From NCBI RefSeq assembly GCF_004762095.1, contig NZ_SIJH01000009.1, positions 1 to 64,000 of the forward strand: 64,000 nt of DNA. Reading direction: 5' to 3'. Below are positions 8,460 through 17,056 of this stretch, piece by piece (position 1 is the first letter of the stretch; every line of letters starts with the position of its first letter). Under the pieces are notes generated by a model. The model did no database searches. It saw only the letters and a program-made list of their open reading frames with translations, and had not been told where the DNA came from. Source of the DNA: Tabrizicola caldifontis (GTDB lineage: Bacteria; Pseudomonadota; Alphaproteobacteria; Rhodobacterales; Rhodobacteraceae). The position numbers were made by a program, and so were the translations under genes.

Positions 8460-8993
8460 ATGTCCCGTATCGGCAGAAAACCGGTTACGCTGGTCAAAGG
8501 CACCTCTGCCTCGATCAGCGGCCAGACCATCGAGGTGAAGGGCCCGAAGGGCACCCGTTCCTTTACTGCGGGCGACGATGTCACCATCACCATCGAGGGC
8601 GATGAGGTGAAGGTCACCCCGCGTGGCCTGTCCAAGCGTGCGCGTCAGCAGTGGGGGATGACCCGCTCGATGATCGAGAACCTGGTGACCGGTGTCTCGA
8701 TCGGCTTCAGGAAAGAGATGGAAATCCAGGGCGTCGGCTACCGTGCCGCCGTTCAGGGTAACATCCTGAAACTGTCGCTCGGCTACAGCCACGAAGTGAA
8801 TTTCGAAGTGCCGAAGGGGGTGACCGTCACTTCCTCGAAGCCGACCGAGATCATCGTGGAAGGCATCGACCAGCAACTGGTCGGCCAGGTCGCCGCTAAC
8901 ATCCGCGAGTGGAAGCGGCCGGAGCCCTACAAGGGCAAAGGCATCCGCTACAAGGACGAGTACATCTTCCGCAAGGAAGGCAAGAAGAAGTAA
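8460..8993 (+). CDS. rplF: 50S ribosomal protein L6
   Basis: Encodes 177 residues with the two repeated L6 domains; the C-terminal signature [13 protein letters not shown]-like stretch reads [18 protein letters not shown]6 sits near the GTPase-associated region beside L14 and the sarcin-ricin loop. The ATG at 8460 follows GAGGAGGGTTGC; in-frame codons further upstream lie inside rpsH. Eleven nt separate it from rplR. Confidence 0.97.
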   Translation: MSRIGRKPVTLVKGTSASISGQTIEVKGPKGTRSFTAGDDVTITIEGDEVKVTPRGLSKRARQQWGMTRSMIENLVTGVSIGFRKEMEIQGVGYRAAVQGNILKLSLGYSHEVNFEVPKGVTVTSSKPTEIIVEGIDQQLVGQVAANIREWKRPEPYKGKGIRYKDEYIFRKEGKKK

Positions 8994-9004
8994 GGGTGGC
9001 GAAA

Positions 9005-9364
9005 ATGGCTTTGAAAAAGAGAGAGCTGTTCCTCAAGCGCCGCCTGCGCGTCCGGAACAAGATCAAGGCGACCTCCCATGGCCGCCTGCGCCTGTCGGTG
9101 CACCGTTCTTCGAAGAACATCAGCGTCCAGCTGATCGACGACGTGAAGGGTGTGACCATTGCTTCGGCGTCGAGCCTGGAGAAAGAACTTGGCGTCGTCG
9201 GCAAGAACAACCTGGAAGCGTCGGCCAAGGTCGGCGCGGCGATTGCCGAGCGGGCAAAGAAGGCCGGTGTGGAAGAGTGCTACTTCGACCGTGGCGGCTT
9301 CCTGTTCCACGGCAAGATCAAGGCGCTTGCCGATGCCGCCCGCGAAGGCGGCCTGAAGTTCTGA
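9005..9364 (+). CDS. rplR: 50S ribosomal protein L18
   Basis: Encodes 119 residues. L18 delivers 5S rRNA to the 50S subunit together with L5. The basic N-terminus ([19 protein letters not shown]) and the C-terminal [20 protein letters not shown] block mark the family. The start at 9005 fits the family N-terminus. A 138-nt gap separates it from rpsE. Confidence 0.97.
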   Translation: MALKKRELFLKRRLRVRNKIKATSHGRLRLSVHRSSKNISVQLIDDVKGVTIASASSLEKELGVVGKNNLEASAKVGAAIAERAKKAGVEECYFDRGGFLFHGKIKALADAAREGGLKF

Positions 9365-9502
9365 TCCCGTCCGCGCAGGCGGGCAGATTGAACAAGGCGG
9401 GCGGCATCCGTGCCGCCCCGATGATCCGGGTTCCCGGCCAGACCGGGGGCACCAGGATTGGCTGCAACGGCGCGAAGTGCGCCACCACGAAGGAATTGCC
9501 AG

Positions 9503-10075
9503 ATGGCAGAACGTGAGAACCGCCGGGAGCGTCGTGACGACCGTCGCGACAACCGGCCAGAAGAAACCCCGGAATTCGCCGACCGTCTGGTCGCGATCAA
9601 CCGCGTCTCGAAAACCGTCAAGGGTGGCAAGCGCTTCGGCTTTGCGGCCCTGGTGGTCGTTGGCGACCAGCGCGGCCGTGTCGGCTTTGGCAAGGGCAAG
9701 GCCAAGGAAGTGCCGGAAGCGATTCGCAAGGCGACCGAGCAGGCCAAGCGCAGCATGATCCGCGTGCCGCTGAAGGACAGCCGCACGCTGCATCACGACA
9801 TGGAAGGCCGCCACGGTGCGGGCAAGGTGGTGATGCGTTCCGCTGTCGCCGGTACCGGGATCATCGCCGGCGGTCCGATGCGCGCCGTGTTCGAGATGCT
9901 TGGCGTGCAGGATGTCGTCGCCAAGTCGATCGGCAGCCAGAACCCCTACAACATGATCCGCGCCACCATCGACGGGCTCAAGCGCGAAGCTTCGCCCCGT
10001 TCGGTTGCGTCGCGTCGTGGCAAGAAGGTGGCCGAGATCCTTCGGAAGCCCGAAACTGATACCGTGGAGGCCTGA
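9503..10075 (+). CDS. rpsE: 30S ribosomal protein S5
   Basis: Encodes 190 residues. S5 lies at the mRNA entry channel and affects decoding fidelity. An N-terminal hydrophilic extension rich in Arg and Glu (residues 1-20) precedes the dsRNA-binding-like core with [19 protein letters not shown]. The ATG at 9503 follows AAGGAATTGCCAG; an in-frame TTG at 9458 is rejected as lacking family similarity and a good ribosome-binding site. Confidence 0.96.
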   Translation: MAERENRRERRDDRRDNRPEETPEFADRLVAINRVSKTVKGGKRFGFAALVVVGDQRGRVGFGKGKAKEVPEAIRKATEQAKRSMIRVPLKDSRTLHHDMEGRHGAGKVVMRSAVAGTGIIAGGPMRAVFEMLGVQDVVAKSIGSQNPYNMIRATIDGLKREASPRSVASRRGKKVAEILRKPETDTVEA

Positions 10076-10077
10076 GC

Positions 10078-10275
10078 ATGGCTGACAAGAAGAAAACCAT
10101 CGTCGTGAAGCAGATCCGCTCGGCCGCCCGCCGTCCGGCCGTGCAGACCGCGACGCTCAAGGGCCTCGGCCTGAACAAGCTGAACCGCACCCGCGAGCTG
10201 GAGGACACCCCCTCGGTGCGCGGCATGGTGAACTCGATCAGCCACCTGGTCCAGATCATCGAAGAGCGCGGCTAA
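10078..10275 (+). CDS. rpmD: 50S ribosomal protein L30
   Basis: Encodes 65 residues, starting [21 protein letters not shown]30 is a small ferredoxin-fold protein of the large subunit, present in most but not all bacteria. Two nt separate it from rpsE. Here the usual junction with rplO is broken: a terminator, a small secreted protein gene and several hundred bases follow. Confidence 0.96.
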   Translation: MADKKKTIVVKQIRSAARRPAVQTATLKGLGLNKLNRTRELEDTPSVRGMVNSISHLVQIIEERG

Positions 10276-10330
10276 GGCCTGACGCTTCGGCGCAGGGTGG
10301 GCGATCCGCCCGCCGCCCGTTGAAATCAAG

Positions 10331-10359
10331 ACGCCCTCGCGGACCTGCGGGGGCGTTTT
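10331..10359 (+). terminator. Intrinsic terminator after rpmD
   Basis: ACGCCCTCGC (10331-10340) pairs with GCGGGGGCGT (10347-10356) with one wobble pair and a 6-nt loop, followed by TTTTCC. It lies 55 nt after the rpmD stop and should end or strongly reduce transcription before rplO. Confidence 0.75.
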
Positions 10360-10420
10360 CCGTTTGCGCGGATGGAAAGTGTGTTAACCTTTCTGGGAGG
10401 ATTTCTCTGGAGGGGTTCTG

Positions 10421-10570
10421 ATGTTGAGATTTCTGATCGCACTTGCTTTCGCGCTTTCGTCCGCTTTCGCGACCGCTGCCAACGCACATGGAGGAGGCTG
10501 CCGCAAGAGCTCTCCTCCGGGACAATGCTGTCATATGGACAATTCGCAAGGACGCGTGCACTGCCATTGA
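10421..10570 (+). CDS. Small secreted Cys/His-rich (YHYH-like) protein
   Basis: A 49-codon gene starting MLRFLIALAFALSS, with a clear signal peptide (cleavage likely near ANA-HG, residues 21-24). The mature part is only about 27 residues: HGGGCRKSSPPGQCC followed by HMDNSQGRVHCH. The pattern of a leading H-G-G, a C-H-M-type middle and an ending G-x-x-H-C-H resembles the small YHYH-type motif found at the ends of many secreted proteins. Three to four cysteines and four histidines could bind metal. A GGAGGGG site lies 6-12 nt before the ATG. The gene sits after the rpmD terminator. Function is unknown; it could also be spurious, but signal peptide, ribosome-binding site and motif together argue for a gene. 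Confidence 0.6.
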   Translation: MLRFLIALAFALSSAFATAANAHGGGCRKSSPPGQCCHMDNSQGRVHCH

Positions 10571-10831
10571 TTGGTCTGGACTCGGGCGCGATGGAAAGTT
10601 GCTCCCCAGACGGATCAACCGAAACGCATTCCGGGTAATGCCGGGCTGCCAAGCTCCATCCGCGGGGCGCCCATTTCCTTCCGGCCACCTGCCCGGCAAC
10701 GTCTGGCCCGAACGTTCGCAGGTCCAGCCCTGCCCCGTCTCTCAAGAAGTTAGCGCCGCACCAAGGCGACGACATATCCGACTGGAATCGTTCATCTCTT
10801 GCGGCACGGCTGGCGTGACCACCCCTTTCCC
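10571..10831. other. Apparently non-coding stretch before rplO
   Basis: No reading frame in the interval up to rplO looks like a known protein on either strand, and open frames present are low-complexity or shadow-like. Together with the small protein gene upstream it forms an insertion of about 675 bases between rpmD and rplO, genes that are normally adjacent. I see no inverted terminal repeats or transposase remnant. Confidence 0.5.
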
Positions 10832-10860
10832 TTGCCATCCCGCTTGCCTTCCTGTAAGTG
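10832..10860 (+). promoter_or_regulatory. Possible promoter for rplO-secY-adk
   Basis: TTGCCA (10832-10837, five of six matches) with a 17-bp spacer to TAAGTG (10855-10860). The -10 is weak. It lies about 90 nt before rplO, where a promoter is expected if the terminator after rpmD is efficient. Confidence 0.35.
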
Positions 10861-10950
10861 CCCCCGGTGGCCAAGTCCGGCCATGAGAATCAAGAAAAGC
10901 CGTGGGTGTCCCGTTTCGCTTCGGGGGCACATCCGGCAAGGAGAAGCGAC

Positions 10951-11430
10951 ATGAAACTGCATGAACTCGCCGACAATCCCGGCGCGGCCAAGAAGAAGAA
11001 GCGCGTGGCGCGTGGTCCGGGCTCGGGCAAGGGTAAGACCGCCGGGCGCGGGATCAAGGGCCAGAAGTCCCGGTCGGGCGTTGCTCTGGGGGGCTACGAA
11101 GGCGGCCAGATGCCGCTCTATCGCCGCCTGCCGAAGCGCGGCTTCAACAAGCCGAACAAGCTGCACTACGCGGTCGTGAACCTCGGGATGATCGAGAAGT
11201 TCATCGCCGCCGGCAAGCTGGACGCCAAGGCCGATATCACCGAGGACGCGCTGGTCGCGGCCGGAGTCACGTCGAACAAGCGCGACGGCATCCGCGTGCT
11301 GGCCAAGGGCGAGATCACGTCCAAGGTCAAGCTGGTCGTGACCGGCGCTTCGGCCTCGGCGGTGGCAGCGGTGGAAAAGGCGGGCGGCAGCGTCACGCTT
11401 CTGGCGCCGGTTGCGGCTGCGGCCGAATAG
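10951..11430 (+). CDS. rplO: 50S ribosomal protein L15
   Basis: Encodes 159 residues, starting [21 protein letters not shown]15 is a late-assembly protein whose long basic N-terminal tail (with [20 protein letters not shown]) threads into 23S rRNA. The C-terminus has an Ala-rich tail. The ATG follows AAGGAGAAGCGAC. Upstream in-frame codons from 10858 are not L15-like. A 129-nt gap with no gene separates it from secY. Confidence 0.97.
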   Translation: MKLHELADNPGAAKKKKRVARGPGSGKGKTAGRGIKGQKSRSGVALGGYEGGQMPLYRRLPKRGFNKPNKLHYAVVNLGMIEKFIAAGKLDAKADITEDALVAAGVTSNKRDGIRVLAKGEITSKVKLVVTGASASAVAAVEKAGGSVTLLAPVAAAAE

Positions 11431-11559
11431 GGCCCCGGGCGCGGAGGCGATCAAATAGCCATTGTGAGCGGCCGGAAGGTCGCTTACATCAGCTTCCAGT
11501 TTTCCCGCGCCGCCAACCGGAGAACGGTCTGGCGGCGCTTGCCCTGAAAGAGACCCGAC

Positions 11560-12921
11560 ATGGCATCTGCTGCAGAGCAAATGGCCGCCAACCTCAGCTG
11601 GAGTGCGCTGGGCAAGGCAACCGACCTGCGCCAACGCATCTTCTTCACCATCGGCCTGCTGATCGTCTACCGGCTTGGCACTTATATTCCGGTGCCGGGA
11701 ATCGACGGCCAGGCCCTGCGGGAGTTCATGTCCCAGGCGTCGCAGACAGTCGGGGGGATGCTGAACCTGTTCACCGGTGGCGCACTGGCCCGGATGGGGA
11801 TCTTCGCGCTGGGGATCATGCCCTACATCAGCGCCTCGATCATCGTGCAGCTTCTGGCCACGATGTATGCGCCCTGGCAGCAGCTGCGCAAGGAGGGCGA
11901 ACAGGGTCGGAAGAAGCTGAACCAGTACACCCGCTACGGCACGGTGGCGCTGGCGATCCTTCAGGGCTATGGCATTGCCATGTCGATCCAGGCAGGCGGG
12001 CTGGCCCATTCTCCGGGTCCGTTCTTTGTTGCCGCCTGTGTCATCACGTTGGTCGGCGGCACGATGTTCCTGATGTGGCTGGGCGAACAGATCACCGCAC
12101 GCGGTATCGGCAACGGGATTTCTCTGATCATCTTTGTCGGTATCGTTGCGGAAATCCCCGCAGCCATTGCCCAGTTCCTTGCGCAGGGGCGGTCGGGCGC
12201 GCTGTCAACCCCGGTGATTCTGGGGATCCTTGTGATGGTTGTCGCCGTCATCACCTTCGTCGTCTTCATGGAACGCGCGCTGCGCAAGATCAGCATCCTT
12301 TACCCGCGCCGCCAGGTTGGGATGAAGGTCTACGAAGGTGGGTCGTCGCACCTGCCGATCAAGGTGAACCCCGCTGGGGTGATTCCGGCGATCTTCGCCT
12401 CGTCGATCCTGCTGCTGCCGACGACCGTCAGCACCTTCTCTGGCGGGGGGACAAATCCGGTTCTGTCCTGGCTGGCGGCGAATCTGGGCTACGGCCAGCC
12501 GCTGCATCTTCTGTTCCTGGCGGTGATGATCATCTTCTTCGCCTATTTCTACACCTTCAACGTGGCGTTCAAGGTGGACGATGTGGCCGAGAACCTGAAG
12601 AATCAGAACGCGTCGATCCCGGGTATCCGGCCGGGCAAGAAGACCGAGGACTACCTGGAATATGTGGTGAACCGCATCCTCGTGCTGGGGTCGGCCTATC
12701 TGGCTGCGGTCTGCCTCCTGCCCGAGGTGCTGATTGCCGAACTGGGGATCCCCTTCTATTTCGGCGGTACTTCGGTGCTGATCGTGGTCTCGGTCACGAT
12801 GGACACGATCCAGCAGGTCCAGTCGCATCTGCTGGCGCACCAGTATGAGGCCCTGATCGAGAAATCGCAGCTGCGCGGCAAGAAGAAGACTGGCGCGCCC
12901 AAGGCTCCTGCACGGCGCTGA
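11560..12921 (+). CDS. secY: Protein translocase subunit SecY
   Basis: Encodes 453 residues with about ten membrane segments, the channel of the SecYEG translocon in the inner membrane. Recognisable are the first helix and the plug region with YIPVPGIDG (residues ~42-55), the stretch [12 protein letters not shown], and the cytosolic loop with [16 protein letters not shown]. The C-terminal tail is basic. Lies between rplO and adk as in other proteobacteria; the gene pair secY-adk is separated by 4 nt. Confidence 0.97.
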   Translation: MASAAEQMAANLSWSALGKATDLRQRIFFTIGLLIVYRLGTYIPVPGIDGQALREFMSQASQTVGGMLNLFTGGALARMGIFALGIMPYISASIIVQLLATMYAPWQQLRKEGEQGRKKLNQYTRYGTVALAILQGYGIAMSIQAGGLAHSPGPFFVAACVITLVGGTMFLMWLGEQITARGIGNGISLIIFVGIVAEIPAAIAQFLAQGRSGALSTPVILGILVMVVAVITFVVFMERALRKISILYPRRQVGMKVYEGGSSHLPIKVNPAGVIPAIFASSILLLPTTVSTFSGGGTNPVLSWLAANLGYGQPLHLLFLAVMIIFFAYFYTFNVAFKVDDVAENLKNQNASIPGIRPGKKTEDYLEYVVNRILVLGSAYLAAVCLLPEVLIAELGIPFYFGGTSVLIVVSVTMDTIQQVQSHLLAHQYEALIEKSQLRGKKKTGAPKAPARR

Positions 12922-12925
12922 TCCT

Positions 12926-13576
12926 ATGGCGAACATCATCCTTCTGGGGCCGCCCGGCGCGGGCAAGGGAACGCAGGCAAAGCGGCTGGAACAGACGCGC
13001 GGCATGGTGCAGCTTTCGACTGGCGACATGCTGAAGGAAGCGATTGCCAAGGGCACCGAGCTGGGCAAGCGCGTTGAAGGCATCATGGCCCGGGGCGAGC
13101 TGGTGACGGACGAGATCGTGATCGGCCTGATCGAGGCGAAGCTGCACGAGGGCGCGAGAGGCGGTTTCATCTTCGACGGGTTTCCGCGCACGCTCCGACA
13201 GGCCGATGCGCTGGGTGAGCTCCTTCACCGGATGGGGCAGAAGCTTGATGCCGTGATCGAGATGCAGGTGGATGATGCGGCTTTGGTGGCGAGGGTCACC
13301 GGACGCTTCACCTGTGGCAACTGCGGTGCGGTCTATCATGATGTCACCCGCCCGACGAAGGTTGCAGGAACCTGCGACGTCTGCGGCAGCACGAACCTGA
13401 AGCGCCGGGCGGATGACAACGAGGAAACCCTCAAGACCCGACTGATGGAATATTACAAGAAGACGTCGCCCCTGATCGGTTACTATTACGCCAAGGGGCT
13501 GCTGTCTGCCGTTGATGGGCTGGCCGATGTGGGCCAGGTTGCCGATGCCATCGACCGGGTTCTTGACAAAACCTGA
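12926..13576 (+). CDS. adk: Adenylate kinase
   Basis: Encodes 216 residues catalysing ATP + AMP = 2 ADP. The P-loop [14 protein letters not shown] is at residues 7-20 and the AMP-binding segment [10 protein letters not shown] follows. The LID carries two CXXC pairs (CGNCGAVYH near residue 130 and CDVCGSTN near 150), so this is the zinc-stabilised long form. Spaced 4 nt from secY and probably cotranscribed. Confidence 0.97.
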   Translation: MANIILLGPPGAGKGTQAKRLEQTRGMVQLSTGDMLKEAIAKGTELGKRVEGIMARGELVTDEIVIGLIEAKLHEGARGGFIFDGFPRTLRQADALGELLHRMGQKLDAVIEMQVDDAALVARVTGRFTCGNCGAVYHDVTRPTKVAGTCDVCGSTNLKRRADDNEETLKTRLMEYYKKTSPLIGYYYAKGLLSAVDGLADVGQVADAIDRVLDKT

Positions 13577-13594
13577 AGAATGTCATCCGTGCCC

Positions 13595-13623
13595 TTGACG
13601 GGCCGGGCAAAAGCCCCTAATGC
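13595..13623 (+). promoter_or_regulatory. sigma70-type promoter of the alpha operon
   Basis: TTGACG (13595-13600), a 17-bp spacer and TAATGC (13618-13623) lie just after the adk stop. Transcription would start near 13630, leaving a leader of about 125 nt before rpsM, long enough for the kind of structured leader that S4 uses for feedback in E. coli; I did not identify that structure. Confidence 0.65.
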
Positions 13624-13755
13624 ACGGCGTCCCGCGGTGGAATCGCCTTGCGGGCCTTCCTGATTGGAAGTTCGGATCGTCGGGGCAACGCCCCTGGCGG
13701 AGTTGTGAAAAAAGGTTCTGGCATTACGGAACCGCAACAGAAAAGGACGATACGC

Positions 13756-14124
13756 GTGGCACGTATTGCTGGCGTCAACATTCCGACCGCGAAACGGGTT
13801 CCGATCGCGCTTACCTACATCACCGGGATCGGGCCGCACACCGCCGAAACCATCTGCGAGGCGCTGAACATCGACCGCGCCCGCCGGGTGAATCAGCTGA
13901 CCGACGCCGAAGTGCTGGCGATCCGCGAATACATCGACGCCAACCTGACCGTCGAGGGCGATCTGCGCCGTGAGGTCAGCATGAATATCAAGCGTCTGAT
14001 GGACCTCGGCTGCTACCGCGGACTGCGTCACCGCAAGGGCCTGCCGGTCCGCGGCCAGCGCACCCACACCAACGCCCGCACCCGCAAAGGCCCCGCGAAG
14101 GCCATTGCCGGCAAGAAGAAATAA
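13756..14124 (+). CDS. rpsM: 30S ribosomal protein S13
   Basis: Encodes 122 residues from a GTG start at 13756: [18 protein letters not shown] matches the family N-terminus, whereas in-frame codons back to 13648 do not. S13 lies in the 30S head, pairs with S19 and contacts L5 and the P-site tRNA with its basic tail ([20 protein letters not shown]). First gene of the alpha operon, 12 nt before rpsK. Confidence 0.96.
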   Translation: MARIAGVNIPTAKRVPIALTYITGIGPHTAETICEALNIDRARRVNQLTDAEVLAIREYIDANLTVEGDLRREVSMNIKRLMDLGCYRGLRHRKGLPVRGQRTHTNARTRKGPAKAIAGKKK

Positions 14125-14136
14125 GGGGGCTGAAAG

Positions 14137-14532
14137 ATGGCACGCGATACCAAGGTCGTCCGCGGCAAGAAGAAAGAGCGCAAGAACATCGCCGCCGGCG
14201 TGGCGCATGTGAACTCTTCGTTCAACAACACCAAGATCCTGATCTCGGACGTGCAGGGCAACGCGATCTCGTGGTCTTCGTCGGGCACCATGGGCTTCAA
14301 GGGCAGCCGGAAGTCGACGCCCTACGCCGCCCAGATGGCTGCCGAGGATGCGGGTCGCAAGGCGCAGGAACACGGCGTCCGCACGCTTGAGGTCGAAGTG
14401 CAGGGCCCGGGTTCGGGCCGTGAATCGGCGCTGCGGGCGCTTGCGGCCGTGGGCTTCCAGATCACCTCGATCCGCGACGTGACCCCGCTGGCGCACAACG
14501 GCTGCCGCCCGCCGAAGCGTCGCCGCGTCTGA
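14137..14532 (+). CDS. rpsK: 30S ribosomal protein S11
   Basis: Encodes 131 residues, starting [19 protein letters not shown]11 lies on the platform with S6/S18 near the E site and the mRNA exit. The family ending [17 protein letters not shown] is exact; the Asn-Gly in it is a known isoaspartate site in E. coli S11. Followed by a strong hairpin before rpoA. Confidence 0.97.
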   Translation: MARDTKVVRGKKKERKNIAAGVAHVNSSFNNTKILISDVQGNAISWSSSGTMGFKGSRKSTPYAAQMAAEDAGRKAQEHGVRTLEVEVQGPGSGRESALRALAAVGFQITSIRDVTPLAHNGCRPPKRRRV

Positions 14533-14546
14533 GACATTGTTTTCTG

Positions 14547-14584
14547 CCGGGCCGCGGGGAGCCATCTCCTCGCGGCCCGGTTTT
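14547..14584 (+). terminator. Hairpin with T-run between rpsK and rpoA
   Basis: CCGGGCCGCG (14547-14556) pairs with CGCGGCCCGG (14571-14580), extended inward by GGAG/CTCC, and is followed by TTTTCGTC. It looks like an intrinsic terminator but lies between two genes of one operon, so partial termination (attenuation that tunes RpoA relative to ribosomal proteins) is likely. Confidence 0.65.
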
Positions 14585-14654
14585 CGTCGTTTACGATCCT
14601 CGGGCGTCCGCCGGCTTTCGGACATTGGCCACGGACAGGAATAGGGGCTTCAGA

Positions 14655-15671
14655 ATGATCCACAAGAACTGGCAGGAACTCATCAAGCCGACGCAGCTTG
14701 TCGTGAAGCCGGGGGCCGATGCCGCGCGCACCGCCACCGTCATCGCCGAGCCGCTGGAGCGCGGGTTCGGCCTGACGCTGGGCAACGCGTTGCGCCGTGT
14801 GCTCATGTCGTCGCTGCAGGGCGCGGCCATCACCAGCGTGCAAATCGACAACGTCCTGCACGAGTTTTCCAGCGTGGCGGGCGTGCGCGAGGACGTGACA
14901 GACATAGTGCTGAACCTCAAGGGCGTCAGCCTGAAGATGGAGGTCGAGGGGCCGAAGCGGCTGACGATCTCGGCCAAGGGTCCGGGCGTGGTGACGGCTG
15001 GCGACATCTCGGAATCGAACGGCATCGAGATCCTGAACAAGGATCACGTCATCTGCCACCTGGACGACGGCGCCGACGTCTTCATGGAACTGACGGTCAA
15101 CACCGGCAAGGGCTATGTCGCAGCCGACAAGAACCGCCCGGAAGATGCACCGATCGGCCTGATTCCGATCGACGCGATCTATTCGCCGGTCAAGAAGGTC
15201 AGCTACGAGGTCACACCCACCCGCGAGGGCCAGGTGCTGGACTATGACAAGCTGACGATGAAGGTTGAAACCGACGGTTCGCTGACGCCTGAGGACGCGG
15301 TGGCCTACGCCGCACGCATCCTGCAGGATCAGCTGTCGATCTTCGTCAACTTCGAGGAGCCGGAATCCGCCAAGGCTGGCGAGATCGACAGCGGCTTGGA
15401 GTTCAACCCGCTGCTGCTGAAGAAGGTGGACGAGCTGGAGCTTTCGGTGCGCTCGGCCAACTGCCTGAAGAACGACAACATCGTCTATATCGGTGACCTG
15501 ATCCAGAAGACCGAAGCCGAGATGCTGCGCACCCCGAACTTCGGCCGCAAGTCGCTGAACGAGATCAAGGAAGTGCTGTCCAGCATGGGCCTGCACCTTG
15601 GCATGGATGTCGAGGACTGGCCGCCGGAGAACATCGAGGATCTGGCCAAGCGCTTCGAGGACCAGTTCTAA
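14655..15671 (+). CDS. rpoA: DNA-directed RNA polymerase subunit alpha
   Basis: Encodes 338 residues, the usual length in Rhodobacteraceae. The N-terminal domain (about 1-235) dimerises and nucleates core polymerase; the C-terminal domain (from ~255, with [19 protein letters not shown] and [12 protein letters not shown]) binds UP elements and activators. The ATG at 14655 matches [15 protein letters not shown]; an in-frame start at 14625 is not family-like. Part of the alpha operon between rpsK and rplQ. Confidence 0.97.
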   Translation: MIHKNWQELIKPTQLVVKPGADAARTATVIAEPLERGFGLTLGNALRRVLMSSLQGAAITSVQIDNVLHEFSSVAGVREDVTDIVLNLKGVSLKMEVEGPKRLTISAKGPGVVTAGDISESNGIEILNKDHVICHLDDGADVFMELTVNTGKGYVAADKNRPEDAPIGLIPIDAIYSPVKKVSYEVTPTREGQVLDYDKLTMKVETDGSLTPEDAVAYAARILQDQLSIFVNFEEPESAKAGEIDSGLEFNPLLLKKVDELELSVRSANCLKNDNIVYIGDLIQKTEAEMLRTPNFGRKSLNEIKEVLSSMGLHLGMDVEDWPPENIEDLAKRFEDQF

Positions 15672-15676
15672 GGCAT

Positions 15677-15696
15677 GGGTGCGCGGTAGCGCACCC
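15677..15696. repeat. Intergenic palindrome, copy 3 (GGGTGCGC-type)
   Basis: GGGTGCGC-GGTA-GCGCACCC, a perfect 8-bp stem, lies 5 nt after the rpoA stop and is followed by TACGATGA. Its core and the trailing CCCTACGAT are shared with the copies near rplP and after the oxygenase gene. Confidence 0.7.
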
Positions 15697-15806
15697 TACG
15701 ATGAATGCCCGGGAAGCCGGGGAAACCATGGGCAAGCCGCCCCAACGACGCCGCCCGCAACGCACGGGCGGCAACACAAAGCAAAACGCGACCATAGGAG
15801 ACCGTC

Positions 15807-16217
15807 ATGCGTCACGCCCGCGGCTATCGCCGCCTGAACCGCACTCACGAACACCGCAAGGCGCTGTTCGCCAACATGGCCGGCTCGCTGATCGAGCACG
15901 AGCAGATCAAGACCACCCTGCCCAAGGCCAAGGAGCTTCGTCCGATCATCGAGAAGCTGATCACGCTGGCCAAGCGCGGCGATCTGCATGCCCGCAGGCA
16001 GGCTGCGGCACAGCTGAAGCAGGACATGCACGTTTCCCGTCTGTTTGACGTTCTGGCGCCCCGCTACAAGGACCGTCAGGGGGGGTATGTCCGCATCCTG
16101 AAGGCTGGCTTCCGCTATGGCGACATGGCGCCGATGGCGATCATCGAGTTCGTCGATCGCGACACCACGGCCAAGGGTGCAGCCGATCGCGCCCGGGAAG
16201 AGGCTGCCGAGAGCTGA
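15807..16217 (+). CDS. rplQ: 50S ribosomal protein L17
   Basis: Encodes 136 residues, starting [21 protein letters not shown]17 lies at the bottom of the 50S near the tunnel exit, close to L22 and L32. The ATG follows TAGGAGACCGTC. Last gene of the alpha operon, followed after 25 nt by a strong terminator; 135 nt containing a palindrome separate it from rpoA. Confidence 0.97.
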   Translation: MRHARGYRRLNRTHEHRKALFANMAGSLIEHEQIKTTLPKAKELRPIIEKLITLAKRGDLHARRQAAAQLKQDMHVSRLFDVLAPRYKDRQGGYVRILKAGFRYGDMAPMAIIEFVDRDTTAKGAADRAREEAAES

Positions 16218-16242
16218 TAGCCCCGCAGCCCGAATCCACCCG

Positions 16243-16270
16243 AAAGGCCCGCAGCGATGCGGGCCTTTTT
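16243..16270 (+). terminator. Intrinsic terminator of the alpha operon
   Basis: AAAGGCCCGCA (16243-16253) pairs with TGCGGGCCTTT (16258-16268) around a GCGA tetraloop, ending in a run of five T. A textbook rho-independent terminator that ends the ribosomal region. Confidence 0.9.
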
Positions 16271-16318
16271 GCTGCAAGCTCATGAAATTCGCCCCTTTTT
16301 GACCGCAATCCTGCAATA

Positions 16319-16366
16319 CAGCTTGAACTGAAGCTGCGAGGGGACAAGATCAATTCACGGTAGAAT
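16319..16366 (+). promoter_or_regulatory. Candidate lux box and -10 element upstream of luxR
   Basis: An 18-bp dyad, CAGCTT-N6-AAGCTG (16319-16336), has the size and layout of LuxR-type binding sites. TAGAAT (16361-16366) is a good -10 with no recognisable -35 at the right distance. With a start near 16373 the dyad is centred about 45 bases upstream, the place where lux boxes replace the -35 at activated promoters. Suggests autoregulation of luxR-luxI. Confidence 0.45.
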
Positions 16367-16392
16367 CGTGCGAGTTGGGTTCGTGGCGCGAC

Positions 16393-17004
16393 ATGTCCGA
16401 GCGGAAGGCCATCACCATGCTGCTTGAGCAGCTCGATCAGCTTGCCCCGATGGGCTACACGGTCGGGCTGCACATCCGTTTTGCAACTCCGCTGATCTAC
16501 AAGAGCTCCTATCCTCCTGCCTGGGTCGAACATTACAACAGCCACTCCTACTATCTCCGCGACCCCCTTGTGTTCTGGGGCGTGGGCGTCGAGGGCACCA
16601 CGCGATGGAGCTCGATCCCGCTTCCCGATCCTTTCGGCGTGATGAAGAAGGCTGCCGCGCATGGCCTGAAGTTCGGCGCTGTATCTTCCTACGGACCGAT
16701 CACCTCGCGTTCGATCGTCGGCATCAGCCGGTCGGATCGGGAGTTCGACGACGATGAACTTGCACGTCTGAAAGAGTTGACGATCAAGCTGCATATCGAG
16801 GCAAAGCCGCCCTCCGAACTGACGAAAGCGCAGATCGAGGCGCTGCAATGTCTTGCCAACGGGGACAGGCACGCAGCGGCGGCGGAAAAGCTTGGCATTA
16901 CGGAAAGTGCCTTCAAGGCGCGGCTTCAGTCGGCGAAGGTCCGTCTGGAGGCCCGCACCACATCGGAGGCGATCCGGAAGGCACGGGAATATCGGCTGCT
17001 GTGA
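16393..17004 (+). CDS. LuxR-family quorum-sensing transcription regulator
   Basis: Encodes 203 residues. The N-terminal part (about 1-140) is an autoinducer-binding domain with the tryptophan/tyrosine-rich segment YPPAWVEHYNSHSYYLRDP typical of acyl-homoserine lactone receptors; the C-terminal 60 residues are a LuxR helix-turn-helix (LTKAQIEALQCLANGD onward). It resembles CerR-type regulators of Rhodobacter. A TTG at 16375 is an alternative start; ATG 16393 agrees better with a transcript starting near 16373. The synthase gene follows after 52 nt. Confidence 0.88.
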   Translation: MSERKAITMLLEQLDQLAPMGYTVGLHIRFATPLIYKSSYPPAWVEHYNSHSYYLRDPLVFWGVGVEGTTRWSSIPLPDPFGVMKKAAAHGLKFGAVSSYGPITSRSIVGISRSDREFDDDELARLKELTIKLHIEAKPPSELTKAQIEALQCLANGDRHAAAAEKLGITESAFKARLQSAKVRLEARTTSEAIRKAREYRLL

Positions 17005-17015
17005 CGGGTGCCGTC

Positions 17016-17037
17016 CCCTTCGAAGGGTTCTTGAACC
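17016..17037. repeat. Two overlapping palindromes between luxR and luxI
   Basis: CCCTTCGAAGGG (17016-17027) is a perfect 12-bp palindrome, and GGTTC-TT-GAACC (17026-17037) is a second 5-bp inverted repeat that shares two bases with it, so only one hairpin can form at a time. CTTGAAC in the second also occurs inside the dyad upstream of luxR. Possible operator or RNA element; position 20 nt before the luxI start. Confidence 0.4.
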
Positions 17038-17056
17038 AGAAGAAGGAGAGACGGAA

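Noticed and set aside
10571-10950. Insertion-sequence remnant between rpmD and rplO
   Set aside because: No transposase-like residues, terminal inverted repeats or target duplication were seen.
12922-13755. rpmJ (L36) or map gene between secY and rpsM
   Set aside because: Only adk lies there; no L36-like CXXC peptide is found in any frame of the gap.
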